NCBI GenBank assembly: GCA_003142255.1
Contig: PLLO01000006.1
Span: 124,001 to 188,000, forward strand
Direction of reading: 5' to 3'
DNA: 64,000 nucleotides
DNA from: Bacteroidales bacterium
GTDB lineage: Bacteria; Bacteroidota; Bacteroidia; Bacteroidales; VadinHA17
Shown: positions 18,110-28,067 of the stretch, piece by piece
Numbering within the stretch: position 1 is the first letter of the stretch
Layout of the letters: every line of letters starts with the position of its first letter
The notes under the pieces: model-generated
Database searches by the model: none
Told to the model about the DNA's origin: nothing
Seen by the model: the letters and a program-made list of their open reading frames with translations, nothing else
Made by a program: the position numbers and the translations under genes

Positions 18110-18378
18110 GTTTTTAATAATACTTAAGAATCTTTTTTATTAATACTAAAGACCTTATAGCTATTCAATAATTTATAGATTTCAATTTACTCCGGCTAAA
18201 TGTGGTCAGATTGTCCGGCTTTTGTAGTAAGGTAAAAGATTCTACCAAATCCATATTTGATCTAAATAATTCCTGCTGAAAAAATTATTTCAGGCTAAAG
18301 CCCAATTAAAATAATTTAATAGTAGATTTAAACCTGTATTTTAATTTTGGATTTAATAGCTATTCATAACAGCAAATC

Positions 18379-20115
18379 ATGGGATCCATTAGAAAAGTTC
18401 TTATCTATATTTTTATTCCGGTTTTATTTTTGGGATCGTTGTATTCTGCTGCAAAGAAATACTCTGTAAACCGGGAGATTAGATTTATATATCCCTGGAA
18501 ACATTCTTTATTTCCTCGTGAATTTGCCCCTCCTACATTTTATTGATCAGATAAATCGCAAATTGCCCATGTGTGGAATATCAGCATAAATCTGGCCGGT
18601 CATCATCCATTCATAACCAAAACGGTTTACCAGAACAGATGGAAACCCGATTTAAGTATGTGGGACAGTATTAAAACTTTCTCAAATTATAAAGACATTA
18701 AAATTGTTATCAACCGAAAAAAATCTTCGAAAATTGCTTTCCTCGATCAAAAGGCTGAATTACCAATTCGTATTTCAGAAGATGAAGTTGGAGCGCCAAT
18801 TCTTTACCGTGAAATACCTTTGCCTTTTATTTATGCAGAAAAGCATATTTGGGAAACCAGTTATGCTTTATACAAAGTTGGCAGTTCAAATCCCAGGCAT
18901 GAAGCATTAGGTCAATTTATGGTTTGTGGTAATTGCCATTCATCTACACGTGACGGAAAAACCATTGCCCTTGATTTCGATGCAGTTTCAAGGGATAAAG
19001 GAGGCTATTTTATAGCTAATATAGATTCCCAGGTTGTTTTTAATAATGATAATTACATGTCCTGGTCGAAAATTGAAGGAAAAGCTACATTTGGATTATT
19101 TTCGAAAATTTCACACCAAGGCAGGTATGTGTTGACAACGATAAAGGACAGAGTAATTAATGTAAAATTCGAAGCCCCAAGCACAATAGCCTATTCTGAA
19201 TTGTTTTTCCCTATAAATGGTGTGATAGCAGTTTATGACAGGGCAACCAAAAAATTAGCCGAACTCCCTGGTGCAAATGATACAGCTTATATACAGTCCA
19301 ATGGCATTTGGACACCTGATGATAAATATATAATATTTGCAAGAGCAAAAGCATTACCTTATCCTGATAAAAGCTCCCGTTATGAAAGTTTGATATCGGA
19401 TACGACCATTACTAACGCATTTGTTAGCAGAAAAAGAGACCTTAAGTTCGATTTATACATTATACCTTTTAATGATGGAAAAGGTGGCGAAGCCAAACCA
19501 ATAAAGGGAGCCTCATTCAATGGCCAAAGTAATTATTTTCCAGCCATTTCACCCGATGGCAAGTGGTTAGTATTTTGTGAGTCAAATAATTATATGATGA
19601 TTCAAAAAGATAGCAAGCTATTTATAGTTCCACGTGAGGGCGGAAGAGCAATAAAACTAGCTTGTAATTTCCTGGAGATGAATTCCTGGCACGCCTGGTC
19701 ACCCAATGGAAAATGGATGGTCTTTGTTTCTAAAAGCTTAAGTATTTATACTGATATGTTTTTAACACATATCGATAACAAGGGTCATGCTTCAATACCT
19801 GTATGGCTCGAAGATTCAAAAAGACCTAGATGTGCGGCAAATTACCCGGAATTTATTAATCGTGATCCCTCTTTTACATTCGATATGAAATATGAATACA
19901 TTAACACCTTATTAATTCAGGCTGCAATCCATGAAGGCAAGATTGAACAAGCCAGAAAAATGGTAAAACAGTATCTGGAACAAGGCCAAACAAGCACTCC
20001 GGTTGAGTATGAGGATCTTGGTAATATTATGTTAAAACTGGGTGATAAAAAGGAAGCTGAAAAATATTTCAAATTAGAAGCACAAGGAGATTCCTCATTT
20101 TACAGTAGGTTTTAA
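18379..20115 (+). pseudogene. PD40/WD40-like beta-propeller protein with CxxCH motif, interrupted by TGA
   Basis: A frame starting at ATG 18379 encodes a membrane anchor or signal (IYIFIPVLFLGSLYSA) and continues without a shift to 20115, except for one TGA at 18544-18546 (codon 56). A single G to A change from TGG would explain it. After the stop the open part (usable ATG at 18571) has a CGNCH haem-c-like motif near residue 190 of the full frame, PD40 repeats (QSNGIWTPDDKYIIFARA, YFPAISPDGKWLVFCES, HAWSPNGKWMVFVS) and a TPR-like C-terminus. If the TGA is real, export would be lost. Function is unknown; family members are exported TolB-like proteins. Confidence 0.75.
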
Positions 20116-20272
20116 GATAATGAATAATGTAAAAACCGTACTTCATTGACCACTTCAAAAACAGGTCTGATTACATATAAAATACATAACAAAACAACAA
20201 AGATTTAACTCCGGATTTTGGTGGTCAATTTATTCCGGCCAACTATGGAGAAGGTCTTTTGCGATTTCTGCT

Positions 20273-20563
20273 TTAGTCATACCATCTTCTTCTTGTTGCG
20301 TAACTACCACCACCACCGCCAAGAAGAAGAACAACTCCCAAAATAAATCCCAACCAATATAACGAACCTGTATTATGTTCAGCATACAATCCAATGTTCA
20401 CCCCCAATAATTTCGCAATCAATACGAAAGGGGAAATGAACCCGTGAACAATACCGAATAGAAAACCATATTCCTCTTTGGTCATGCCAACAGGAGCACA
20501 GGAAGTAACAAAAAACAGAACCAGCAATAATAATAATCCAATAAATATTCTTTTTGTTTTCAT
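20273..20563 (-). CDS. Small membrane lipoprotein, unknown function
   Basis: The 96-residue product has a lipoprotein signal ending in VTSC, two further hydrophobic segments (IVHGFISPFVLIAKLLGV and LYWLGFILGVVLLLGGG) and a basic tail (RRRWYD). Similar short lipoproteins with an F-G-hydrophobic-HG pattern are common in Bacteroidota, but none has a role that I can name. It stands alone between the pseudogene and the ABC exporter genes. Confidence 0.7.
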   Translation of the reverse strand: MKTKRIFIGLLLLLVLFFVTSCAPVGMTKEEYGFLFGIVHGFISPFVLIAKLLGVNIGLYAEHNTGSLYWLGFILGVVLLLGGGGGSYATRRRWYD

Positions 20564-21021
20564 ATAAATTAATTTTAAAATGTTTTTACTCGTTAAGTGA
20601 TATAAATTTGATGTATATGAAAAATGTCAAAATATTTCCATTCAGAGTTTTATCAAAATTATGCTGGATAACCTTATAGAGATCCAGGTATAATACAAAA
20701 AGCGGAAATTATCTATCAATTGTTTATAAAGGTGAGCATCTTTATACTGAAAAATGTTACACAACTATAGAAAAAGATTACATAATTCACTCATTTCCCG
20801 GAACGATATGTTAAAACTGTAAAGCAATTACATAGAGCACATCAAATGCCTCATTCTAATTCATAGTCATTTATCTTAAGTCTTGTCTTTATCCCCTATA
20901 ATTTGGACAGATTTGTTTAAAGAAAGAGAACTAAAAAGATGGATCAAGAAAAGAATAGTATTAAGTACCACCGACCATCAAATAATTCTGAACCAATAAT
21001 TGTAAATTCCACAATCCTGAA
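20564..21021. other. 458-base AT-rich intergenic region, no gene seen
   Basis: No ORF with good coding signs is present on either strand. The short phrase TACCACCGACC (from 20966) recurs in the other intergenic region near 26520. This may be a trace of shared mobile sequence, but it is too short to prove that. Confidence 0.5.
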
Positions 21022-22833
21022 TTAGTCAAACTGTCCGGCATATAATTGATAATAGTGTCCCTTCTGTTTCAATAAAACTTCGTGACTGCCTCTTTCCACG
21101 ATTTCGCCATTTTCCAAGACCAGAATTTCATCTGCATTCCGGACAGTTGATAACCGATGAGCAATTACAAAACTGGTACGCCCCTGCATTAACTGGTCCA
21201 TCCCTTTTTGAATGATCTGCTCCGTTCGGGTATCAATCGAACTTGTTGCTTCATCCAATATCAGAATAGGTGGCTTTGCTACCGTTGCCCTTGCGATATT
21301 CAGCAACTGGCGCTGCCCCTGACTCAGATTATCTCCGTCGTTACGCAGTATTGTCTGATAGCCTTTTGGTAATCGCTGTATAAATGAATGAGCGCCTGCA
21401 AGAGTGGAAGCATCTATAACCTCATTATCAGTGGCTTCAAGCCTTCCATACCGGATATTCTCCATAACAGAAGCAGTAAAAAGGTGTGTGTCCTGTAAAA
21501 CCATGGCCATCGACCTGCGCAAACTAATACGCTGAATTTTTTGTATTTCAAGTCCGTCGATGGTGATCTGACCTGATTGAATATCGTAAAACCTTGGAAG
21601 TAAATTGATAATGGTTGTTTTCCCGGCGCCTGTAGAACCAACCAATGCTATCTTCTGTCCTGCTTTAGCCCCGAAAGAAATATTATTCAGAATAACTTTA
21701 CCTGCATCATATCCGAAGGTCACTGAATTGAAACTGACATCACCTTTCACATCTGTCAGGGAAACAGCGGCCGGGATATCGGGTATTTCAGGAATTTCAT
21801 CCATAATCTGGAAAATGCGTTCTGCTCCGGCCAGAGCCGATTGTAAAGTATTATACTGACTTGAGATTTCATTAACCGGTCTTCCAAACTGTTTGGAATA
21901 CTGCAGAAAAGCAGCCAGACCACCTAGATCTAACCCCCTGAAAATTGCCAGTAATCCGCCAACCGTAGCAGTAAGGGCAAAATTAATGGTATTCAAATTC
22001 TGGATCACAGGCATCATAACACCTGAATAATACTGAGCTTTAGTGGCTTTGTTGCGCAGCTCGTAATTGATTTTTTCAAAATCTGCTGATACAATTTCTT
22101 CGTAGCAGAACAATTTTACCACCTTCTGGCCTCTGATCATTTCTTCCGCATAGCCATTCACAATACCTAGCGAAACCTGTTGTGATGTAAAAAAACTTTT
22201 GCTTTTTTTAATTATCCTCGAAGCCACCAGGAGCATAAACGGAACGATAAACAATGTAACAACCGTAAGCATCGGGCTGATATAGACCATTAAAGTAAAT
22301 ATACCGGTCAGGGTTATGGTGCTGGTAAATAACTGCAAGATACTGGTATTCAGAGAATCACTGACATTATCGACATCATTCGTGAATCGGCTCATCAGGT
22401 CACCATGGTTGTTGCTATCAAAAAATTTAAGAGGCAAAGTCTGAAGCTTGCTGAAAAGATCAGATCTGATTATACTAACTGTTTTCTGAGCCACTGATAT
22501 CATCATCCTGTTTTGCCAGATTGCAGCTAGTGAGCCAACTATATAAATACTTAGTAACAGGAGTATCATACGGATCAATCCGGGTGTATTATGGGGAAGG
22601 ATATAGTTATTGATTATCGGGCGTAATAAATAAGATCCCGCCAGAGTAGCGCCGGTATTGATCAGCAACAGGATTACAATGAAGAACAAAAGCGATTTTT
22701 CCCGAATTAAATATTTCCATAATCGGAAAATAACCTGTTTTGAATTTTTGGGTTTTTCTACTGCAATCCTGGCACGTCTTCCTGGGAGACCAGACAAGGT
22801 TAATTTGCCGCTGGAAGTAGTTGGGTTAGTCAT
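21022..22833 (-). CDS. ABC exporter half-transporter, catalytically canonical subunit
   Basis: The 603-residue protein has six membrane helices (about 55-350) and a nucleotide-binding domain (about 370-600). The Walker A is VGSTGAGKTT, the signature is LSQGQRQ, the Walker B with catalytic Glu is ILILDEATSSID, and the switch His is in IAHRLST. Its ATG overlaps the stop of the next upstream ABC gene by four bases, so the two are made together. The pair fits heterodimeric multidrug or lipid exporters of the LmrCD/TM287-288 type in the inner membrane, with this subunit hydrolysing ATP. The substrate is unknown. Confidence 0.93.
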   Translation of the reverse strand: MTNPTTSSGKLTLSGLPGRRARIAVEKPKNSKQVIFRLWKYLIREKSLLFFIVILLLINTGATLAGSYLLRPIINNYILPHNTPGLIRMILLLLSIYIVGSLAAIWQNRMMISVAQKTVSIIRSDLFSKLQTLPLKFFDSNNHGDLMSRFTNDVDNVSDSLNTSILQLFTSTITLTGIFTLMVYISPMLTVVTLFIVPFMLLVASRIIKKSKSFFTSQQVSLGIVNGYAEEMIRGQKVVKLFCYEEIVSADFEKINYELRNKATKAQYYSGVMMPVIQNLNTINFALTATVGGLLAIFRGLDLGGLAAFLQYSKQFGRPVNEISSQYNTLQSALAGAERIFQIMDEIPEIPDIPAAVSLTDVKGDVSFNSVTFGYDAGKVILNNISFGAKAGQKIALVGSTGAGKTTIINLLPRFYDIQSGQITIDGLEIQKIQRISLRRSMAMVLQDTHLFTASVMENIRYGRLEATDNEVIDASTLAGAHSFIQRLPKGYQTILRNDGDNLSQGQRQLLNIARATVAKPPILILDEATSSIDTRTEQIIQKGMDQLMQGRTSFVIAHRLSTVRNADEILVLENGEIVERGSHEVLLKQKGHYYQLYAGQFD

Positions 22834-24569
22834 AATTCGTTCTCCTTCTGCAGAAGTTGTGAATTGTAGATTTCCTGATAAACCGGATTGTTGATCATCA
22901 ATTCGGTATGAGTGCCTGTTCCGATTATTTCTCCATTATCGAGCAATATAATTTTATCAGCTGACAGGATGGAGCTGATCCTTTGTGCAATAATGATTTT
23001 GGTCGTATCCTTAAGATGTCCGTTGAATGACTCCCTTATTTTAGCTTCGGTTGTTGTATCAACGGCGCTGGTACTGTCGTCCAGGATTAAAATTGACGGT
23101 TTTCTCAGAATTGCACGGGCGATACAAAGTCTTTGTTTTTGACCGCCTGAAATATTCACTCCGCTTTGTCCCAGAACTGTCTCATATTGTTTTGGAAATG
23201 ATTGAATGAAATCATGAGCCTGAGAATCTTTGGCTGCTGTCACAATCTCTTCTTCCGAAGCTTCAGGATTACCCCATTTCAGGTTTTGTTTGATTGTACC
23301 TGAAAACAATTCATTTTGCTGAAGCACCAGTTTAACGTTCTTCCGCAGGTTTTGCATCGTATAATCACGAACATCGGTACCATCGATCAATACACGGCCC
23401 TTTGATACTTCATATAATCGCGGAATCAGCTGAACCAGAGTGGTTTTAGCAGAACCTGTAGCGCCAATCAGGGCTACCGTTTCGCCGGGAAGAATGGTAA
23501 AACTTATGTTTTTCAAAACATACTCACTGCCATCAGAATGATATTTAAAAAAAACATTTTCAAATTCCACCTTTCCAAGTTTTACTGTCAGATTTTTTTC
23601 TATCGCAGAAGGGGAATCGAAGATATCCACTTTGGCATTTAATACTTCAAGAATACGTTCAGAAGAGGCTGCAGCTCTGGCTAAAGTCATGAGGGTCATT
23701 GAGAGCATCATCAGCGACATCAGAATTTGAGTTATATAGGTAATGAATGACATCAGTTGACCCACCTGAAATGTGCCTGAAATGATCTTATTGCCTCCAA
23801 ACCAAACTATTGCAACAATAGAAATATTCATTACCAGTTGCATAACCGGCAGAATAAGCACAACTGTACCTGATGCTTTAACAGAAATTTCCCTTAATTC
23901 GTTGTTTGAAAAGCCAAACTTCTTCTTTTCAAAGTCCTCCCGTACAAAAGATTTCACCACGCGTACATTGACCAGATTTTCCTGAATTGTTGCATTTACC
24001 TTATCGAGCTTTCGTTGTACTTTTTCAAAAAAAGGAAGACCACGGCGGAGAATATAATAAATAATTACAGCCAGTACCGGTATAGCTATGGCAATGATGG
24101 ATGCCAATCCGGCATTGATGTTTATGGCGATGACAACGGCGAATAATAACATTAATGGGGCGCGTATCATTAAGCGCAACGACATCATGATTACCTCCTG
24201 AAGGATATTTACATCGTTAGTGAGTCTTGTAACCAGCGATGCAGAACTCAGGCTTTCTATATTTGAAACAGATAATTTCTGAATTTTATTGAACATACCC
24301 TTCCGAAGCTCAGCGGCAAATCCAACTGAAGCATGTGATGAATAGTAAATATTACCAACATTGGCAGCAATAGCCAGAAGTGACAGGGCCACCATAATAC
24401 CACCCGTATGAAGAACATATGACATGTTCTTCTGGCTTACGCCCAGGTCAACAATTTTTGACATGAGTTTGGGTTGGACAATTTCGCAAAAAACATCAAT
24501 AATGACAAGTGTTGGAGCCAGGATCAGCGCTTTTCGATAGTTTCGAAAAAATGGAAAATACTCTTTCAT
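22830..24569 (-). CDS. ABC exporter half-transporter, degenerate-site subunit
   Basis: The 579-residue protein has six membrane helices (about 15-310) and a C-terminal ATPase domain. Several key positions are unusual: Walker A is GATGSAKTT with Ala before the Lys, Walker B ends in LDDST with Asp instead of the catalytic Glu, and the switch region is IAQRIS with Gln instead of His. The signature ISGGQKQR is intact. This is the pattern of the degenerate partner in heterodimeric ABC exporters, where only one ATP site turns over. It is translationally coupled (ATGA overlap) to the canonical subunit. Confidence 0.93.
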   Translation of the reverse strand: MKEYFPFFRNYRKALILAPTLVIIDVFCEIVQPKLMSKIVDLGVSQKNMSYVLHTGGIMVALSLLAIAANVGNIYYSSHASVGFAAELRKGMFNKIQKLSVSNIESLSSASLVTRLTNDVNILQEVIMMSLRLMIRAPLMLLFAVVIAININAGLASIIAIAIPVLAVIIYYILRRGLPFFEKVQRKLDKVNATIQENLVNVRVVKSFVREDFEKKKFGFSNNELREISVKASGTVVLILPVMQLVMNISIVAIVWFGGNKIISGTFQVGQLMSFITYITQILMSLMMLSMTLMTLARAAASSERILEVLNAKVDIFDSPSAIEKNLTVKLGKVEFENVFFKYHSDGSEYVLKNISFTILPGETVALIGATGSAKTTLVQLIPRLYEVSKGRVLIDGTDVRDYTMQNLRKNVKLVLQQNELFSGTIKQNLKWGNPEASEEEIVTAAKDSQAHDFIQSFPKQYETVLGQSGVNISGGQKQRLCIARAILRKPSILILDDSTSAVDTTTEAKIRESFNGHLKDTTKIIIAQRISSILSADKIILLDNGEIIGTGTHTELMINNPVYQEIYNSQLLQKENEL

Positions 24570-24719
24570 TTCAATAATAAAAGATCATTCAAATAAAGAA
24601 ATCCGCAGTTAAACTGAATACCCTGATTAGGATTCATTTTACTGCCCCGGATATGAAACAGATTGTTTTTCAATTATTTGTTTCAGAATTGATGAAATAA
24701 TTTCCAATTGAGAAATACA

Positions 24720-26186
24720 TCATTCCACCAGTTCAAAATCGATGAAACCTTGTTCAACATTGATTTGTATGAGTCGTGCTTTTAGTTTCTGACCTACTTT
24801 TAATCCTCTATATCCTTTCACCAGTTTCCCTTCAACATGCGGATGGAAAAGGCGTATCCATGTTCCTTTTGGAGAAGCGCCGCTGACGATGGCATCAAAT
24901 TCTTCTCCAATCCTGGATTCAAGGAGTATGGCATTGGCTGACTTTTCAACCTGCCGCTCCAATTTTTTTACATCATCTTCTTTCGAGGTACATTGGTTCG
25001 CAATTTGTTCCAGTTGTTCCAGGGTATAAGGAACCGCCTTACTCGCGATTGCTGCTTTAAGCAGTCGTTGTGTGACAAGATCAGGATACCGTCTATTGGG
25101 AGCAGTAGAATGCATATAATCTTTTACGGCCAAGCCAAAATGACCTTCCTCGCTGTCTCCGGGTTTTTCAAGAATATATTCGCCCGACCCTAAAAGTTTA
25201 AGCACACTAAGCGACATATCCGTAAAATGAACCTGATCTTTTTGTTTGAAAAACTTCAGGTATTCAGAAAGTGATTTGGAATCAGCCTTTACTGGTAGCG
25301 AAAATCCATGCTCTGAGGCCAGTTCAACGATTCTGTCCCACTGTTTAGGAACCCTGACCACTCTCCTCAACGAAGGAAATTGTTTCCCGGTTAAGAATCG
25401 GGCCGTAGATCCATTTGATGCGATCATAAAATCTTCAATCAAATCTTTTGCCCTGTTTTTCTGCTCCACTCTCATTTCACTTAAAGAATCACCGTCAAAA
25501 ACCGGGACGGCTTCAATAGTTTCAAGATTTAAGGCCCCATGCTCAAAGCGTAACTCTTTCATTTTTTGTGCTATGTTGTCCTGTAGCTTAATATTTTCAG
25601 CTAATCCTGCGATCCTGGTAAGTTCTATCGGAATTGGGCCTGTTCCTTCGAGCCAGGAACCCAGGCTTATATAATCGAGTTTTGCATGATTTTGTACAAT
25701 TGCAATGTAAACAACAGACTGTTCCACAGCACCATTATCACCTACAACCATTTCAACTACTATAGCACAACGGTCGGTGTTGAAACGCAGGGAAGTAAGA
25801 TCGGTAGATAGTTTTTCAGGTAGCATTGGAAACATCTGGGCTACAGTATAAACAGATGTCGTGTTTTTGCTGGCATGAAGATCAATTTTTGATTGTTCAC
25901 CAACCAGAGCATCAACGTCCGATATAGCGACAAACACCCGAACCTTGTTTTCGGATAACTGCTCGGCATAAGTTAACTGATCGAGATCAAGTGAATCAGT
26001 ATTATCAATTGAGCACCATAGTCTGTCACGCAGATCCTTTACAACAAAATGCTGATAAACAGCCGGCAAGGTTATTTTCGTTAATTCGTCAAGCACATCA
26101 GCCGGAAAATCAGGTTCCAGTCCTCTTGCGATCATTGCCTTCCGGGCAATATGCTGTAAAGTGATCCTGTTAGCTTTTGTATCCAT
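24720..26186 (-). CDS. Short RNB-domain exoribonuclease (RNase II/R family)
   Basis: The 488-residue protein is almost all RNB domain plus an S1-like C-terminal stretch (GEEFDAIVSGASPKGTWIRL). It lacks the cold-shock domains of RNase R, which is roughly 700-800 residues. The metal-binding block reads SIDNTDSLDLDQ, keeping Asp at three positions equivalent to E. coli RNase II D201, D207 and D209 but with Gln where D210 is expected. The RNB motif APNRRYPDLVTQRLL is intact. It probably degrades RNA 3' to 5' in the cytoplasm; the Asp to Gln change makes full activity uncertain. It lies upstream of the ABC pair on the same strand, 150 bases away. Confidence 0.88.
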   Translation of the reverse strand: MDTKANRITLQHIARKAMIARGLEPDFPADVLDELTKITLPAVYQHFVVKDLRDRLWCSIDNTDSLDLDQLTYAEQLSENKVRVFVAISDVDALVGEQSKIDLHASKNTTSVYTVAQMFPMLPEKLSTDLTSLRFNTDRCAIVVEMVVGDNGAVEQSVVYIAIVQNHAKLDYISLGSWLEGTGPIPIELTRIAGLAENIKLQDNIAQKMKELRFEHGALNLETIEAVPVFDGDSLSEMRVEQKNRAKDLIEDFMIASNGSTARFLTGKQFPSLRRVVRVPKQWDRIVELASEHGFSLPVKADSKSLSEYLKFFKQKDQVHFTDMSLSVLKLLGSGEYILEKPGDSEEGHFGLAVKDYMHSTAPNRRYPDLVTQRLLKAAIASKAVPYTLEQLEQIANQCTSKEDDVKKLERQVEKSANAILLESRIGEEFDAIVSGASPKGTWIRLFHPHVEGKLVKGYRGLKVGQKLKARLIQINVEQGFIDFELVE

Positions 26187-26563
26187 AATGACTTATTTTA
26201 AAACTTTTCTTAAACTTACTGCTTTTGCTTAAAGAAATGTAAAAGTAATTTCAATTTATTAAGTAACTGTGTCTGTTTGCACAAAGGTTTGTCTTCCCGA
26301 ATTACATTTTTCTTGCAAGCTGGCTGGCGTCACATATTGTATTCATAATGTTACGCACTTTAAGGGAATTGCCGATGTAAATCGTCAGCCAAATGTTTAC
26401 CAGTAAATATATAATTTTAAGGTGTGGTTTTTAAATTAATGTTTAACAAGATTATCAATTTGATCTTACCAATTATGGTCATAGTCATCGATTTTTAAAT
26501 AATAAAAGAATGGTGTTAACTACCACCGACCTGTGTTTAAATTTAAACAGATTGTTAAAAAAG

Positions 26564-26591
26564 TCCCCAAAACCTGGCAAGAACCTGGCAA
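26564..26591. repeat. Copy 2 of the CCTGGCAAG repeat
   Basis: It matches 18081-18109 except for one missing A, and contains the tandem ACCTGGCAAGA / ACCTGGCAA. It lies 49 bases to the left of the tRNA-Gln 3' copy at 26640, consistent with the end of a previous element at the same locus. Confidence 0.7.
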
Positions 26592-26600
26592 CAAATAAAA

Positions 26601-26630
26601 AATCACCTACAAAATAAATAGTAAGTGATT
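26601..26630 (-). terminator. Hairpin next to attL tRNA fragment
   Basis: AATCACCTAC and GTAAGTGATT pair at 9 of 10 positions around a 10-base AT loop. It sits immediately left of the tRNA-Gln 3' copy, the same layout as at the intact tRNA and at the 17.9 kb scar, so it may once have ended tRNA-Gln transcription. Confidence 0.5.
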
Positions 26631-26639
26631 GATTATCTT

Positions 26640-26660
26640 GTTGTCCCGTCAGGTCTCGAA
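26640..26660 (-). other. attL-like copy of tRNA-Gln 3' end
   Basis: The 21 bases GTTGTCCCGTCAGGTCTCGAA match 33358-33378 at the 3' end of the intact tRNA-Gln with one mismatch (T for G). Integrase-mediated insertion in tRNA genes leaves exactly this kind of partial duplicate. The integrase gene starts 170 bases to the right. Confidence 0.8.
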
Positions 26661-26772
26661 TTTTCTTTATCTAGATATTCTTACTTATCCTTAATTATTG
26701 TCAGTATCAATCATTTAATGGCATTTCTAGTAATATTCAAAATTCAGTAATTGCATTCAAATTAAAAATAAG

Positions 26773-26792
26773 TGTCCCCTGTAGTGTACCCT
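26773..26792. repeat. Putative integrase arm site, left end
   Basis: TGTCCCCTGTAGTGTACCCT is nearly repeated at 33163-33182 and 33283-33302 at the other end of the element. It covers the expected -33 zone of the integrase promoter, so integrase binding could also repress its own gene. Confidence 0.65.
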
Positions 26793-26807
26793 AATCAATA
26801 ATATTAT

Positions 26808-26815
26808 TAGCTTTG
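26808..26815 (+). promoter_or_regulatory. Probable -7 box of the integrase promoter
   Basis: TAGCTTTG matches the Bacteroidota -7 consensus TAnnTTTG exactly and lies 17 bases before the integrase ATG. No clear TTG -33 box is seen at ideal spacing. Confidence 0.5.
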
Positions 26816-26832
26816 AGTCAAATAAAAATGAC

Positions 26833-28062
26833 ATGGCAAAAGCTAGTTTTTTCCTCAAAGAACCCACTTCAAAAACAGACACACTCGTTTTCCTGTATTT
26901 TAATTTTGGAAATAGAAGAATGAAATATTCTACAGGAGAAAAGATCAATCCCAAATATTGGAATTATGAAAATCAACGTGCAAAAGAAACAAAACTCTTC
27001 AAGGAGTATCCGGAGTTTAATGCCAGACTTAATGATTGTGCTGAGAAAGCAAGATCAGCTTACAGGAAGATTCTAAATGATGGTGAAAGTGTTACCTTAA
27101 CTAATCTTAGGAAGGAACTAGATTCTACATATAAAAAACAAGAGAAAGCTCAAAAGTTAGATCTTTTAGGATTTATAGGAATGTTCATAAAAGAAACGAC
27201 AGGTATCAGATCAAATAATACTACAAAAGCTTATCAGAACGCACTTAATCATCTCAAGAATTATTGCAGGGACAAAAACTGTAAGATTGATTTTGATACT
27301 ATTGATATGTCATTTTATAATTCATATACAAAATATCTTATTGAAGATCTTGACTTAGCTCAAAATACGGTTGGGAATAAAATTAAAAACCTTAAAGTAT
27401 TTATGGGAGAAGCATACGAAAGAGGTCTTCATAAAAATCTGGAATTCAGAAGCAGAAAATTTAAAAAAACAACAGAGGAAACAGATAAGATATATTTAAA
27501 TGTGAAAGAACTTGAAATGATTTATAAACATGATCTTTCAGCAAACCAAAAACTTGAACGTGTTCGGGATCTCTTTATAATCGGTTGTTTTACCGGATTA
27601 AGATTTTCCGATTTTATTCAACTAGGAAAAGAAAATATAATTGATGATAACAAGGTTAAAATTAGAACTCAAAAGACAAAGGATACTGTTATCATCCCGC
27701 TTCATCCGTATGTAAGAGAAATACTTGAGAAATATAAATGGAATATACCTGACCCAATTTCAAACCAAAAGATGAATAAATATCTTAAAGAGATAGGAGA
27801 GGATGCCAAAATTAATGGTAAAATTCAGGTCAGAATAACCAAAGGAGGAGAATTAAAAAAATCAACACCGGATAAATTTAGTCTTATTTCTACTCACACA
27901 GCCAGAAGAAGTTTTGCAAGTAATTGCTATTTGGCTGGTATTCCTGCAATAACTATTATGAAAGTTACCGGACACAAATCAGAAAGCAGTTTTTTAAGGT
28001 ATATTCGCATCTCACAGGAAGAGAATGCAAATAAGTTATTAGATCATCCATTTTTTAACTAG
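26833..28062 (+). CDS. Tyrosine-type site-specific integrase
   Basis: At 409 residues it has the normal length for Bacteroidota integrases. An N-terminal arm-binding domain (FNFGNRRMKYSTGEKINPKYWN) is followed by a SAM-like core-binding domain (about 110-210) and a catalytic domain. The catalytic residues are visible: Arg in TGLRFSDF (about 256), HTARRSF (about 354), TGHKSE (about 379) and Tyr in LRYIRIS (about 389). It recombines the element with the tRNA-Gln 3' end; attL-like and attR-like copies flank the element and 20-bp arm-like repeats lie at both ends. Confidence 0.95.
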   Translation: MAKASFFLKEPTSKTDTLVFLYFNFGNRRMKYSTGEKINPKYWNYENQRAKETKLFKEYPEFNARLNDCAEKARSAYRKILNDGESVTLTNLRKELDSTYKKQEKAQKLDLLGFIGMFIKETTGIRSNNTTKAYQNALNHLKNYCRDKNCKIDFDTIDMSFYNSYTKYLIEDLDLAQNTVGNKIKNLKVFMGEAYERGLHKNLEFRSRKFKKTTEETDKIYLNVKELEMIYKHDLSANQKLERVRDLFIIGCFTGLRFSDFIQLGKENIIDDNKVKIRTQKTKDTVIIPLHPYVREILEKYKWNIPDPISNQKMNKYLKEIGEDAKINGKIQVRITKGGELKKSTPDKFSLISTHTARRSFASNCYLAGIPAITIMKVTGHKSESSFLRYIRISQEENANKLLDHPFFN

Positions 28063-28067
28063 ATATT

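Larger units (their letters stand above)
26187..26639. other. Intergenic region at left end of integrated element
   Basis: No gene is seen. It holds copy 2 of the CCTGGCAAG repeat (26564-26591) and a terminator-like hairpin (26601-26630). The attachment-site copy begins right after it at 26640. Confidence 0.6.

Noticed and set aside
18544-18546. TGA as selenocysteine or a variant code
   Set aside because: No SECIS-like hairpin is seen right after it, other genes use TGA as a normal stop (including the prfB control site), and a TGG to TGA change is simpler.
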